Position numbers and translations under genes: made by a program | The notes under the pieces: generated by a model | What the model saw: the letters and a program-made list of their open reading frames with translations, nothing else | Told to the model about the DNA's origin: nothing | Database searches by the model: none | Shown: one piece after another, positions 47,064 through 58,800 of the stretch | Layout: each line of letters begins with the position of its first letter | Numbering within the stretch: the stretch's first letter is position 1 | NCBI RefSeq assembly: GCF_020283565.1 | Contig: NC_060063.1 | Coordinates: 25,350,777 to 25,414,776 of the forward strand | Direction of reading: 5' to 3' | Origin: Trifolium pratense | Taxonomy: Eukaryota > Streptophyta > Magnoliopsida > Fabales > Fabaceae | Length of the DNA stretch: 64,000 bases

Positions 47064-48599
47064 GTTGCACCTATGGGTCGCTGAAGGATTTATACAAGAA
47101 ACTGGTAGCAGAGATGCATATGATGTTGCTGAAGACTACTTGTATGAGCTCATTGATCGTAGTTTGATCCAAGTAGCACAAGTGGAAGATATCGAAGGTG
47201 TGCAAACATGTCGCATCCATGATCTTCTTAGAGATCTCTGCATATTAGAGAGCAAAGAGGACAAGATCTTCGAAGTTTGTACAGAAACCAATATTTTATT
47301 CCCTTCAAAACCTCGTAGATTGTCTGTTCATTCTACAATGTCTCAGTATATTTCTTCAAGTACCAAAGACCATTCATGTGTCCGTTCTTTGTTTTTCTCT
47401 AACCCGGACTACTTCGTTGCTAGCAACAAGTTGAAATTGCTTACGAAAGACGTCAAATTGGTTCGTGTATTGGATTTTGAGGTTAGTTTAAAAATTCCTT
47501 CTAATTTGGGGAACTTTATTCACTTGAGGTACTTAAGAATAGGCTCAATATATCTCCACTGCGTTCCAGATTTTATATGCAACCTTCAGAATCTACAAAC
47601 ATTACACTTTGAACCAACCAGCTGGGGCGAATGTGTTAACATCCCAATTTCATTTCCATATGCAATATCAAAGCTCAAGCATCTAACACATGTGCATACC
47701 GATAGGTATATCATGTTACGTAGCAGCAGTTCCAAATCAGATAGTGAAGTAGTTATGTGGCACCTTCAAACAATTGGTTTCATTGCGCTTGATAAAAAAA
47801 CAACATATCTCATAGAGAAAGGATGTTTTCCCAAACTAACAACATTACAACTGATGATCTCCACAAAATTCGATGGTGAAGTGCCTAAAATGTTGTTAAG
47901 CCTAAAACAATTAAAGCATTTGAATAAGCTAGAAATCTACACTGATGATACACAATTGATGATGAACAATTGTAAGTTCGAGGAAGTGCTACAAAGTTTG
48001 AAACACTTTAGACATCTGAGTATACTGAAAATCGTATACCCCCCCGACCTTGTAACACGTGTAGCCGTGTTTCCTCCCAATATTACCAAGTTAACATTGG
48101 CAGGTATTATTCGTTTGAATGATGATGGGATGAAAGTTATTGGAAGTCTCACCAAACTCCAAATTTTCATCATAAGTAGATTATTCGACTGTGAAGGTTC
48201 GGATTCATGTATCGATTATAATTTTGTTCAAGATGGATTCCCACAGTTGCAAGAGTTTCGGATCATAGATTTTCCTATTAGAAACTGGAAATTAGCCAAT
48301 GGTTCGATGCCACGCCTTCAAATCCTCGTTTTACACAATTGTTATAAGATGGATAGCCTCCCAAGTGAACTGTGGTCTTTAACTACCTTAAAAAAAGTGT
48401 GTGTTCAGAAACCCTCCAAAGCAATGGCTGCAATGTTACAAAATTTGGAAGTTAATAATGGATGTCAAGTCATTGTAGAATAATTAGAATTGTAATGTAA
48501 CTAGAGTGTGTTTGAGTTTGACTATACTTCTTTTTGACTATACATTTTAGATTATTTCTAGTTCCATCCTGAATGTTTCCAATCAAGCAGTTTCCTTGA

Positions 48600-48775
48600 T
48601 TAGTTTTCATCTAGCTCAATTTACGGTTACCCTTCGAGGTAACTGAGATCCATTTAAGGGGTTGACTTCTCCCAACAAATGATTCTCCATACGCACCGGT
48701 CGGGGATCGAACCCAGGATCAAATGGTTAAGGGATCCATGTATCTATACTTGTGCCACACTATACTTGAAAATAA
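48600..48775 (-). mobile_element. tRNA-derived SINE, minus strand
   Basis: On the minus strand a B box TGGGTTCGATCCCCGA lies near 48700-48720. It is followed by 'gtatggagaatcatttgttgg' and 'gtcaaccccttaaatgg', an arrangement I know from Medicago SINEs. The A-box side is worn and no target duplication is clear. Confidence 0.55.
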
Positions 48776-49995
48776 ATTTTAATTCATGATTTGTAGTACT
48801 TGATTTGATGAAAGTGAATCTTAGTTGAGGTATATGGACAATGTCATTAGTTGCAGTAATTTTAAAGCATTGTAATAAGCTCATGTTAAAATAATTTAAT
48901 GTCATTTGTTGCATTGTTATAGTACACTAATGTTGATCTGCTTAAGTATAATTAAATGTTACACAAACTTTTCTCCGCATGTGAGGTTTCTTCTCTCCCC
49001 TAGTGAGAGCCTTCTGTAACCTTAGCTTTTCTTTAGAATTAGAAACAAACACAAAAATCGTTTACCACCGTAACCAATCACAATCAAACATCTCCTCTGC
49101 GCACAATGGCATAAGAACAATTGACAGAGCGACACTGCAAATACTGCAATAAACATTGGAAATCTCTCTCGATGGCGATGACTGAGGAACTTTTTTTTTT
49201 TTTGACGCAAAAGAGAATTGAGCACATGACAGGAACTAAATATACAACTTGATGAAGACAAAGTGGTGGCACATAGTCAACATTTGCAGCTTGTTGGAAG
49301 GTTTTTTATTAACATGACCATCCGTGTGTAGATGATGATGGCCAAGATGTAGGGTATGTGGCTGTTTGATAATAACACCCTTGTTTTGAGTATTCTTCAA
49401 GGTGTGCCGTTTTGGGTGTAAGTTCATAATCTACTGGCTGGAATGACAACCTCATTTGGAGAAAATATATGAGAATTCGCAACCCAAAGATGTTGTTTCC
49501 AAATTTGATACAAACAAAACCTACTTCACAAGGCAAGAAGCATGACATTAAGGAGGATTTGATGAAGGAGGGCGATGATCATGCATTCATATTGAAAGAG
49601 ATCGAAAAAAGATCTAAGAACCATATACCAACCACGAGATGTGGAAAATGTTGAGATAAAGCACAATTTCAAGTCAATTGAAGTAAACAATGCAAACTAT
49701 AATTTTTTTAATGGCAGGCCTTGGTGAGGCCGGTCAAGGATAGTGAGTCTTCTCAACTGGAATTGTCAAGACTTGGAATTTAGAGATACAATGCGAGATA
49801 GAGAGAGTCTTCTCAACTGCAACTGCAGTGGCTCATTCAAGAAAGACGTCATCGAGAAAAGAATGGATAGAGCATTGGCCACTCAACAATGGATCGATGA
49901 ATTTCCTCATTTTAAGTTCATTAATGTCGTAGTTAACCACTAGCCGGTATTAATTAGTGCTGCGTATGTTCAGAAGCAAGTTAATTCAAGTTCGA
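48770..49995 (+). repeat. Duplicated block B, second copy, with LINE endonuclease
   Basis: 48770-49000 and 49855-49985 match block B near NLR1. The intervening part includes a LINE ORF2 start (LLNWNCQDLEF at about 49746-49780) and KRMDRALATQQWIDEFPHFKF at 49858-49920, both endonuclease pieces. Several stops. An A-box-like run at 49190-49204 is only a T homopolymer. Confidence 0.75.
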
Positions 49996-50619
49996 AATTT
50001 TTTGGATAGAGAAACCATCTCGAATGGTTATAAGGTGAGGGATGTCCCCCATATAAACATGTTTTCAGACTCTCAACAAAAATAAATACCAAGAAAAAAA
50101 GTAAAAATAATATAAAACAAAATTCAGACATCCATGATCACATATTCACATGATATTGACTCCAATTTTTACATTGAAACTCCTATTCATTGTGCAAATT
50201 AATGCAAACGCGAAAGAAAAAAAAGAATTCCATGTACAAGATAGAAGCAAATAAAAATGAACTGCAAAAAAAACAAAACAAAAGATGCCAAGGACACTTG
50301 TTAAAGAATGAGAAAAATAAAATATTTGACAATCCAAAAATAAACTTGAGGAGCTTTATTTTTCTTTTAATACTTTATTTTGAATCCTTAACAAGTGTCC
50401 CGAGGTTACTCGTTAAAATTCCCCTAACAACAAAAAAAGAAAAACAAATGACATGCAACAAATTTCCTTGTGCTTGCCAGCTTCTCTCAAAATTTTCAAG
50501 CCAATGGCCATCTGGGAGGATTCATCTTCATTCTGAAAGCAGAGTCCTGAACATGGAAAGAAATGTTTAAGTTATTGTTAGAATATATAATTCTTATATT
50601 CTAACTGTTATGAATAAAA
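49996..50619. other. Intergenic DNA, no gene
   Basis: A-rich sequence. The 126-codon frame at 50190-50570 is Lys/Asn-rich and has no recognisable domain. Nothing further seen. Confidence 0.5.
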
Positions 50620-51250
50620 CTTTAATAGTTGGAATTATGTTAACAAATTTTAGAGAATTTCTACAGAGGAAACAAATGAAATTAACTCAAGTGCATTGTT
50701 ACTAAATTCAATCACATACTAATAAATTAAAAAGCCCTATTCACCAAGAAAAAAAATAAAAAAAGCACTATTCAATACAATATAGACCAATCAGAAGTTA
50801 GCAAATTCACAAAAATTAAAGGTAAGAACAGAATTGTGTCAATAATATAGCATATTATGTTCTCTAAGTTGATAAGATATAGGGCCTGTTTGTTTGAGAT
50901 TTAAAAAAAATGATTTTTTTAAAAAAAAAATCATTTTCAAGAAAAACATTTTTTTTGTAGAGATTTTGAAAAAAATCTAAAGCTATTTGCCGTTTGTTTA
51001 CAATCATTAAAATCTATTTTTTTAAAATGGTGAGGGGTGATGAATGATAAAAAAAATGGATTTTGATAAAAGCTATTGAAAATAGATTCTCATTTTGATG
51101 AAAAAAATGATTTTTTTACTAAAATGATTTTTGAAAAAATCTGAAACAAACACAAGATAAAAATATAGATTTTTTTGGTGAAAAATCTGAAACAAACAGG
51201 CCCATAGTATGATGCAGTTTTGACCTTGACAGCTTGATTTGATGATAGAT
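50620..51250 (+). repeat. Duplicated block A, second copy, with MITE
   Basis: Matches about 38150-38370 next to NLR1 ('gttggaattatgttaacaaa', 'tctacagaggaaacaaatga', 'agttgataagatat'). It is interrupted by a MITE at 50882-51203, and the NLR1-side copy is the empty site. Confidence 0.8.
50882..51203. mobile_element. MITE with GGGCCTGTTTGTTT ends
   Basis: 322 bp, ends GGGCCTGTTTGTTTGAGAT and, reversed, GGGCCTGTTTGTTTCAGAT, with ATA on both sides. The interior is A/T homopolymer-rich and inverted-repeat-like. The paralogous site at about 38312-38325 reads through without it, which proves the insertion. Confidence 0.92.
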
Positions 51251-51319
51251 ATGGTCAAGGTTTCAGACTCGAGAGCCTACTCATAAATGACACACACACA
51301 GTATTATAAGGCATGTGAT

Positions 51320-51722
51320 AGGGAGAACCATGTGATAGGGACTTGGGTATTATAAGGCGTCCCAGTCTCATATCGAGTAGTATGGGATGTTCTGCGGAAT
51401 ATTTAAGTGTCTTGATTCTTCCCCCTTGAGGGAGGATTTCCCCAACTGCTTTGATACTTGTCAATTGGTATCAGAGCTGACTGCCGGTTGCTCAAAATGG
51501 CAACTTACAGAGAGGCGAATCAGAGAGGCCAAGTAAATCGCTGTAGAGTTTAGCCGCTGGGACGTTAGTTCTCAGGGGTGATGCTATGAATGGACTTGGA
51601 TATTACGGGGAACCGAAGTCCCACATCGAGTAGTATGGGATGCTTGGTGAAGTATTTAAGTGTGGCTTGGTGTTCGTCCCCCTTGTGATAGCTAGTTATT
51701 TAGGTTGCACAACTGCTTAAAA
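51320..51722 (+). mobile_element. TRIM-like miniature LTR retroelement
   Basis: Two related blocks of about 140 bp (about 51320-51463 and 51578-51722) share 'cgagtagtatgggatg', 'tatttaagtgt' and 'cccccttg'. A perfect plant tRNA-Met primer site TGGTATCAGAGC at 51466-51477 follows the first. A purine run 'caggggtgatg' precedes the second. No coding capacity. The LTR copies differ a good deal, so it is old; outer ends are approximate. Confidence 0.7.
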
Positions 51723-52187
51723 ACTGATCACCGTGTCATCAAAAACTAGTAGACCAAAATGCAGAAGGTTCTTACGCCAAAAAAAAAAAAAAAGATGCAG
51801 AAGGTTAAAAAAGAAACAAGAATGAGATTCAAAAGGAAAGGGAATTGGAGATCTAAAACATCTATTATGCAACTAAGAACCCGTTACTTTGCGAAAACAT
51901 TTTCTGTTTACATTTTAAAAAAATTGTGTTAATTTTACTTGCTAACTAGACTTGAAGGGAACATTGTGTGCATTTTTTGGAAACAATGAAAATGCCAAGA
52001 AATTGTTTTCGTTATTTCCAAAAATGCATGCATCATCCCTGACTAGCATGTAATAATCTTCTCTCCATCACAATAGTTCATTTCATAAAAGTTTAGGGGG
52101 GAGAATTGTGTTGATAAATGCTGTTTTGAACACAATACCAATTTGTTTCCTATCTTATATGAAGATGCCGGTGAAGGTGTGGCGTCA

Positions 52188-52730
52188 ACTAGTGACTAAA
52201 ATTTGTTGGGTGAAGTGGGATGATATTTGTAGACCAAAGAATGAAGCGGGGTTGGGTATTCGGGACCTAAGGTTTGTCAATATAAGCCTCCTTGCAAAAT
52301 GGAGGTGGAAATTATTGACATGAACCTGATGTGTGGAAAGATGTTGTGATAGCTAGATATGGTAGAGATGTTATTGGTAAGCGAATTTTAGGGCAGGTGG
52401 ATGTACCAAGGTTAGCTTCATCTTGGTGGAGAGATTTATGTCATTTGGATGGGGAAACTAGTGACTAAAATTTGTTGGGTGAAGTGGGATGATATTTGTA
52501 GACCAAAGAATGAAGCGGGGTTGGGTATTCGGGACCTAAGGTTTGTCAATATAAGCCTTGCAAAATGGAGGTGGAAATTATTGACATATGAACCTGATGT
52601 GTGGAAAGATGTTTTGATAGCTAGATATGGTAGAGATGTTATTGGTAAGCGAATTTTAGGGCAGGTGGATGTACCAAGGTTAGCTTCATCTTGGTGGAGA
52701 GATTTATGTCATTTGGATGGGGAAACAAGC
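52188..52730 (+). repeat. Tandem duplication within the LINE remnant
   Basis: A unit of about 269 bp starting ACTAGTGACTAAAATTTG occurs at 52188 and 52457. The copies differ by a 3 bp and a 2 bp indel near 52290 and 52321 and a few substitutions. Confidence 0.95.
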
Positions 52731-52802
52731 TGGTTTGCTTCGGCCTTGGGGAAGAAGGTGGGCAGAGGTGATTCGACGACCTTTTGGAATGAAGTGTGGA
52801 TC

Positions 52803-53166
52803 TGATAGAGACTTGAATGTGAAAGTGGGCCTTGACTTTGGCCCAAGACTAAGGTGTGGAAAGGAAGATAGAAAGGAACGATGAGGTGGCATGAGAGCAT
52901 GAAATGCATGAGAAAGTAATGGAAATAAAGAAAGTAACAAACTAGTAGAGAGAGTCTACTAGCCCCAAAGCACTAAAAGTGATCCCACTAATTCTAACTG
53001 AAATTCTAGCTAATTTATTCCTTGTGTTCACTACTCTTTATATAGTAGAATGAGTCCTCATGTATTCCATGCTCTCATGCCACCTCATCATTCCTTTCTC
53101 TCTTCCTTTCCATACCTTAGTCTTGGGCCAAATTCAAGGCCCACTTTCACATTCAAGTCTCTATCA
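52803..53166. mobile_element. Fold-back element with TG...CA ends
   Basis: 364 bp whose outer ~110 bp on each side are near-perfect inverted repeats starting TGATAGAGACTTGAATGTGA. Flanked by a 5 bp duplication GGATC (52798-52802, 53167-53171). Non-coding; the open frames on both strands read the same arms. Confidence 0.88.
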
Positions 53167-53562
53167 GGATCGGTGATCAATCTTTATGACATCGATTCCC
53201 ACGTTTGTTTGGTGGTATTTCTATGCAGCAGCAGTCGACGATTAAAGATGTTGGTAGGATGATTGAAGGTAGGTGGCAGTGGGAGTTGTTGTGGCGAAGA
53301 GACCGGTTTCAATGAGAACAGGACCTATATAATGAGTTTGTTGAGATTATTGCCCCGTTTGTTCCTGTGGATAATCTAGATAGGTGGTTGTGGCTTGGTG
53401 ATGGGATTCAAGGGTTTACTGTCAAATCAGCATATCTTCGTCTGGAAAATATTGTCACTAATCGTCAAACTCTGGAACCAGTAGAGGAATTTGTGTTTAA
53501 AAGATTATGGAAGTGTGCAGTGCCTTCCAAGGTACGTGCTTTTGCTTGGCAGTTGTTACTAA

Positions 53563-53885
53563 GTGTATGTTTGGTTTCAATTCTGGAGCAGCCAAAATTG
53601 ATTCTGGACAATGTAGAATGGATTCTAACTTGTTTGGTTCCTCAAAAGTAGAATTGATTTTGCCTCCAGAATGGATTCTACTTGAAGTTAGAAATTGTAG
53701 CTTCTCATTCTAGAATTGATTTTTACACTCAAATTCTTTGTTCAACTCACTTTTGTATGAATATATCCAAACATAAATCAATTCTATCAAACTCAATTCT
53801 ATCAAAATCAATTCTGTCAAAATCAATTCTGTCAAACTCAATTCTGTCAAAATCAATTTTGTCCACAGCAGAACCAAACACATAC
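53563..53885. mobile_element. MITE, GTGTATGTTTGG family, copy 2
   Basis: 323 bp, ends GTGTATGTTTGGTTTC and, reversed, GTATGTGTTTGGTTC, target duplication TAA (53560-53562, 53886-53888). Inserted in the LINE zf-RVT frame. It has an expanded run of 'caattctgtcaaa' units near 53775-53850 that the copy at 24166 lacks. Confidence 0.9.
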
Positions 53886-54232
53886 TAAATCGGGTCTAGA
53901 CAAAGGAGAATTTATTTAAGCGTAAGATGCTGCAGATGGATCTACAGCTCTGTGTGTTGTGTGGTAAGAAGAGAGAAACTGCAATTCACCTTTTTCTCCA
54001 CTGTGAGTGTGTGGCCAAAATCTGGTATGAAATCCAATCACTGGTTGGCTGGGTATTAATTTAATTATCTCACCAAGTCTCGCTATTTCTTTTGCTATGT
54101 GGACTACTTGTGTTACAAATAAGAAAGAAAAGTCAGGGATGTGCTTGATTTGGAATTAATTTATGTGGACTGTTTGGAAGCTGCGTAACTGTTACGTGTT
54201 CAACAATGTTGCAGTCATTGTGGAGGAGGTGG

Positions 54233-55446
54233 TGATGACAGCCAATCATTTGTTAATTTTAATTATTATTCTATAGTATTTTAGTTAGTTTTTAAGAGTA
54301 TTGCATGGTCAAAGAGAAGAATTTATGAAGAAATTGACACATAAAAGAGTTTGAAGACAAAAGACCAAAGAAGAAAAAGACTTAGAAAAATATTCCAAGT
54401 TTTGAAGCTCAAAATTAGCCTCCACTTTCTGTATTTTCCGCGACGCGATGCATGCTCCGTAGTGCTGCGATTTTGCTTTCTAATTTCACATGACGTCTGC
54501 CTTACATCAGCACATGGAACACACCTTAAGGGAGCATGACGTGTCATTCAATTATAGGGACGCGATTTTTGTTTATTAGTGGACAATCTTTTATGTTACA
54601 GCCTATATATATGACTACAAATTAGAAAGGGGATGATTACTTCTTGGAGAGAGAAAATACGTGCGGCAGTCAAGAGAAGAAAAGGGTTTCGGCGTCGCGG
54701 TCTTCACCGATTATTCATGTCTAATTTTCTTAACTCTTTTGTTATGTCAATTATTATTATGAGTAACTAATCTCATTAGATTAGGAATTATAGATGATTC
54801 TCTTTGAAACTATCTGAGCCATGTAACTACGTGTTCTAGTTTATTCAATGAAAACTTATAATTATTCAGTTAATCTCGTGTTTATTGCTTTTCGTTAATT
54901 GATCACTTTCGAATTGATTTTAAGTTATAAATCACTATTGACCCTAGGGTTTATACTGGAACTAGATTAATTGTTTGTCAATCGTAATTGCTATAGGAAT
55001 ATAGAATTAATTGGCATGATTGTTAATATAACGTTCGTTAAAGCTTTTGATAATATTAGTTTCGCCTAAGGAATTAGGGTACTTTATTAGATAAATGGGA
55101 TCGATGAGCCAAGGAATTGGACTCGGTCTATTTTGTTATATTGTCGTAATTATAAGAATTTCATTGTTGAGGGCTAGAACCTAGAGTACCAGATAGGGAC
55201 AAAGAGAGGATTCAAAATAATTCCTAATCGTCTTTCTCTCATAAAAGTTCACGTTTCAACTTTCTTGCAATTTTAATTATTGTCATTGTTACTACAAATC
55301 AATCTAAAAACCCCCTTTGCAATTTATTAATTAATCCTAAATTCATTGAATTGTTTCGTTGAAATAAGAACAATCCCTGTGGATACGAATCTTATAAATT
55401 TTATTACTTAACGACGAATTTAGTTCACTTGCTAAAATTGTCATCA
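54233..55446. mobile_element. Solo LTR inside the LINE remnant
   Basis: 1,214 bp with ends TGATGACAGCC and TTGTCATCA, flanked by a perfect 5 bp duplication GGTGG (54228-54232, 55447-55451). No internal retroelement sequence. Removing it restores the LINE frame (VEEVV-EQIKVVSW). Probably Gypsy-type, which is an inference from length and end style. Confidence 0.88.
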
Positions 55447-55891
55447 GGTGGTAGAACAAATTAAGGTTGTATCATGGCAATGCTTCATTGGAAGGATGGC
55501 GAAGGGTCTGTGTATGTTATACGAATGGAAGTGGAGTCCGATTGATTGCATGAGAAGATGATTTGTGTGTTTTTTATGTATCTGTGTTATTGGTGTTTTG
55601 CTGCATTTTGTTTGTGCAGTATATGCCTTTGTTTTAGCCTTATTTCTAGCTTTCGGTTACTCCCCCCTATGCTTATCTCTTGTAATCTTTTAGTCCTCAT
55701 AACATGCCTTATGTTATGAAGTGGTTGTTAATAAAAGTTTTTGTTGCTCAAAAAAAAAAAAGTCTCACATCTTATTGGCAAGTTAAAATGAACACATTTT
55801 AGAAAATGAATGTTTTCACGATGTAACCAGGGCCAGTTTTTCAGTTTTCCAGACAGAAAAAGGATGTTTTAACACAAATCATTTTTGAAGT

Positions 55892-58800
55892 TCAACTATA
55901 AAGCACATGATGGGTAAGGTAAAATACTGAGACACGTGGAAGAAGCTTACAAGCATGTCGCCTTAGAAAACCATTCCCGTTGGTAGTAGAAAGCATCGTC
56001 TTCCTTTCTTGCGCTGACGAGAAAAAGTCTTTTATTCTCTCTGGCCAGTCACAATTTAATCTGCGGGCAAAATCTTCTACTTCCCTGCATCACAAGATAA
56101 CGTATAAAATAAACTTTAGCATGCATCATCTTAGAATTAGAACTTAGTGTATCCACCCTGCAAACTTCTCTTTATATGAAAGAGAAATCTTTGTTTACCT
56201 ATGGACTATACGCTAAAGACGATGACAGACCACAAAAAATATTCAATAAGATTTTAAAAACAATACAGTGTGAACTTAATCAGAACGTGGCCTCACCTGT
56301 CAATTTTTGCTTTTAATGCTGGATCAATCTCATCATCTGTATCATCATCATCGAACTCAAGCATAGGATCATCATATGTATGGTGTAAATTTGAGGTCTC
56401 ACACGGTCCCTCAGCTTCCGAACTTTGGTGTCTGATATTATGGCCGTTTACCACCTCCTATGAGAAGAAAGACCACAGTACACAGTTAATATTTCAGTGA
56501 TAGACCATAACTATTTGATCATTCATCATCAACAAATATTTCAATGATAGACCATAACTACATGTTCATTCATTATTGCCAAATGATTCAACAGTGTATA
56601 AAAAAAATAGCAGAATATAACTTTACACCAACCTTCTTATCTGGTACAGATACTTCCTCCTTCGAAGAAGAATTCTTCTGTTGGTCTTTTTTCCTTCGGT
56701 TCTTCTTTTTATTCTTAGAAGTTTTAATCCCCTTCGGATCTGTGACAAAATTCTTCACCTCCAGTTAGGAAGTCAAAAAGAAAACTGAAGAAAGATATAA
56801 AGCTATGGCTCTAGGATAACTGTGACCCCAAAAGAATCTCAATATTTTTAAAATGCAACTAGCAATGCTATACATGTCCCAAAATCATACCAAAGTTCTT
56901 ATCCAAAATGACGTGACAATATACAAGCACTAGAGCATCATTAAATTAAAAAATCATATCTACAAATAAGTTTAATCCAGTTTGTGAATAATTTATTTTA
57001 TTTACTTGTCTAATCACAATGATCTGAAACATTTATTAATTATAATAGCTCATAAATACGTAACAATTTATCGGTTTTAACCCTCCAGTTCTAGCTCTAA
57101 TAATCTGGAGTTCAACATGTTAATTATATTTCTTATATCAATTTATCTGAAACTAAAGAAAAAGATAGGGGGACAGATGTTTGCACTGTCCTTGCCCATG
57201 CTATTTTGCCTAGTCTGTCATAAAATTGTTGAGACTGGTGAATACTTTTTCATTTTTAGCTATAGACCACCACGTTGGGCAGTTGTCTGTGCATCTCCCG
57301 AACTCGAGACTATATTGTCAATGGGAACTTCGAGTAAATACTGTTAGGAATGAGATATTACACATTTAATTTATTCCATCTACAGAATAAGAATATAGAG
57401 TACACAAAGATGAGAACTGAAATGCTCAGAATACCTCTATCATTTCCATTAATAAAAGATAAAAGGTCATCAACTGAACGCTCATCAACATGTTCTTCTT
57501 CAACTTCAACATTCTGAAACATGAAAAGGAACAAATTCAAAACTTGTCGATAATTTAGGGAATGTAAAATGATGCAAAAATACATCTCCACTCCACCTGT
57601 GTTGTTAGGGAATTGGACACATACCCATTGGGCACCCGCAGAAAATACCAGCGGTGGGTAGGGTAAAAATCCGCATTGTGAGTAATTACCCGCAAATACA
57701 GATGCACATAAATGATGCAAGAATGCATCTGCACCTGTGTTGTTAGGGATGACAACTAGACCTATACCCATTGGATACCCGCACAAAAATATCAGCGATG
57801 GGTAGTGTAAAAACATGCATTGTGGTATGAGCACAGGGTACGGGTAATTACCCGCAAAAATGAGCAAAAACGGGTGCGGCTGTAGATACTTTAGAACCTA
57901 TCCCGCCCCGCACCCATTGACACTGACAGCACTGATCTTTGCAGTTCTCGTTGGCAATAGTAGAAACAGAAATATCTAATTAAGGAATGAGGATTAAATT
58001 AGACAGAATAATATCTAATCCAGTAGCACCTTTATCCTTTCACGCTCTTTAAGTTCTTTCCTCTTCTTGGCATACAAGCGGTTCAAAAGCCTAATTCTTG
58101 GGTCGTCAGTTATGTTCCTCAAGGGCTCCAATTTTTCTTCCTGCATCATATGAATGTGTGAGAAATGAATATTGAAAAACCAAGAAAACATAATCGGCAT
58201 ACAGAGTTCTCACAAGCACCAGACACCTCTGTAAGATCATCAGGCAAATGAAATATGTCACGTATCTCCTCCGGTGATCTTCCTTCAATTATTCTAGCTA
58301 GAGCACGACTGGTAAGATCAACCAATGGCTTTAACTGAAGGCTGTCGGCAGCAGACGTCAACTCGCATAGCTTCTCTGTGTCTATCCTAACGAATTTCTC
58401 ATCATAAGCCTTCCGTTCCTATATAAAAGAAAATCACTGAGTGAAATAATCTGCGATATTTGTTGTTCAGACTAGAGTCATCTTGTCAAGAAATTAATCC
58501 ACAAGGTAAGAGCATTGAAGAACCTTGTTTGAGCGGCCTAGTACTTGATGAAATCGACAGTAATCAAGAATTAAGCTCAACATTGCAGGACTGACTTGTT
58601 GAGGAAGACATATTGCACAATTCTTGGAAGTTCCCATGCCTTTTTGTATTATTTCTTGACATATAAATGGACAAAACATCGCAATCTCTTGTTCCACTTG
58701 TTGGATTGAATCATCGGACGTTTGAAGCCACACATAAGGCTTCATCATCTAAAAATAAAAACAAATACCAACATAATGTCAGTGCCAAAAGATAACCAAA

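Larger units (their letters stand above)
44628..48483 (+). pseudogene. CC-NB-LRR gene NLR2, split by a hAT insertion
   Basis: Paralogue of NLR1. Codons 1-463 (44628-46017) give the coiled coil with AEDVID, the P-loop GMGGLGKTT, kinase-2 LILDDMW, CGGLPL and CFLYLGIFPED. A 1,046 bp hAT element then interrupts the winged-helix domain. The frame runs six codons into the element (LGVCMV) and stops at 46037. The second half resumes at 47065 with LHLWVAEGF, carries the IHD motif and the whole LRR, and ends at 48483 with no other break. The second half has no ATG until about 47338, so it would not be translated well alone. The two halves are in register once the element and one duplication are discounted. 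A truncated CC-NB protein of 469 residues could still be made. Confidence 0.92.
52085..55757 (+). pseudogene. LINE remnant (RT tail, zf-RVT, C-terminus) with nested insertions
   Basis: Starts within the RT at GGRIVLINAVLNTIPICFLSYMK-like sequence (about 52098) and continues through WVKWDDICRPKNEAGLGIRDL. The zf-RVT region has LDRWLWLGDGIQGFTVKSAY (53371-53430) and KRLWKCAVPSKVRAFAWQLL. A cysteine motif LCVLCGKKRETAIHLFLHCE lies near 53950-54010. The C-terminal VEQIKVVSWQCFIGRMAKG follows at about 55451, and a poly(A) tail ends near 55757. The LINE's 5' part is missing. It is broken by a tandem duplication, a fold-back element, a MITE and a solo LTR, each listed separately. Confidence 0.88.

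Noticed and set aside
47065..48483. Separate LRR-only gene starting at 47065
   Set aside because: The frame begins with TTG, not ATG, and is the continuation of NLR2 beyond the hAT insertion. The first in-frame ATG is far inside.
49190..49204. T-run with flanking short frames taken at first for a retrogene tail
   Set aside because: No gene body adjoins it. The nearby frames overlap on several registers without domain content.
52704..52940. Overlapping minus-strand open frames with an apparent paralogue at 53050-53262
   Set aside because: They are the two inverted arms of one fold-back element read on opposite strands.
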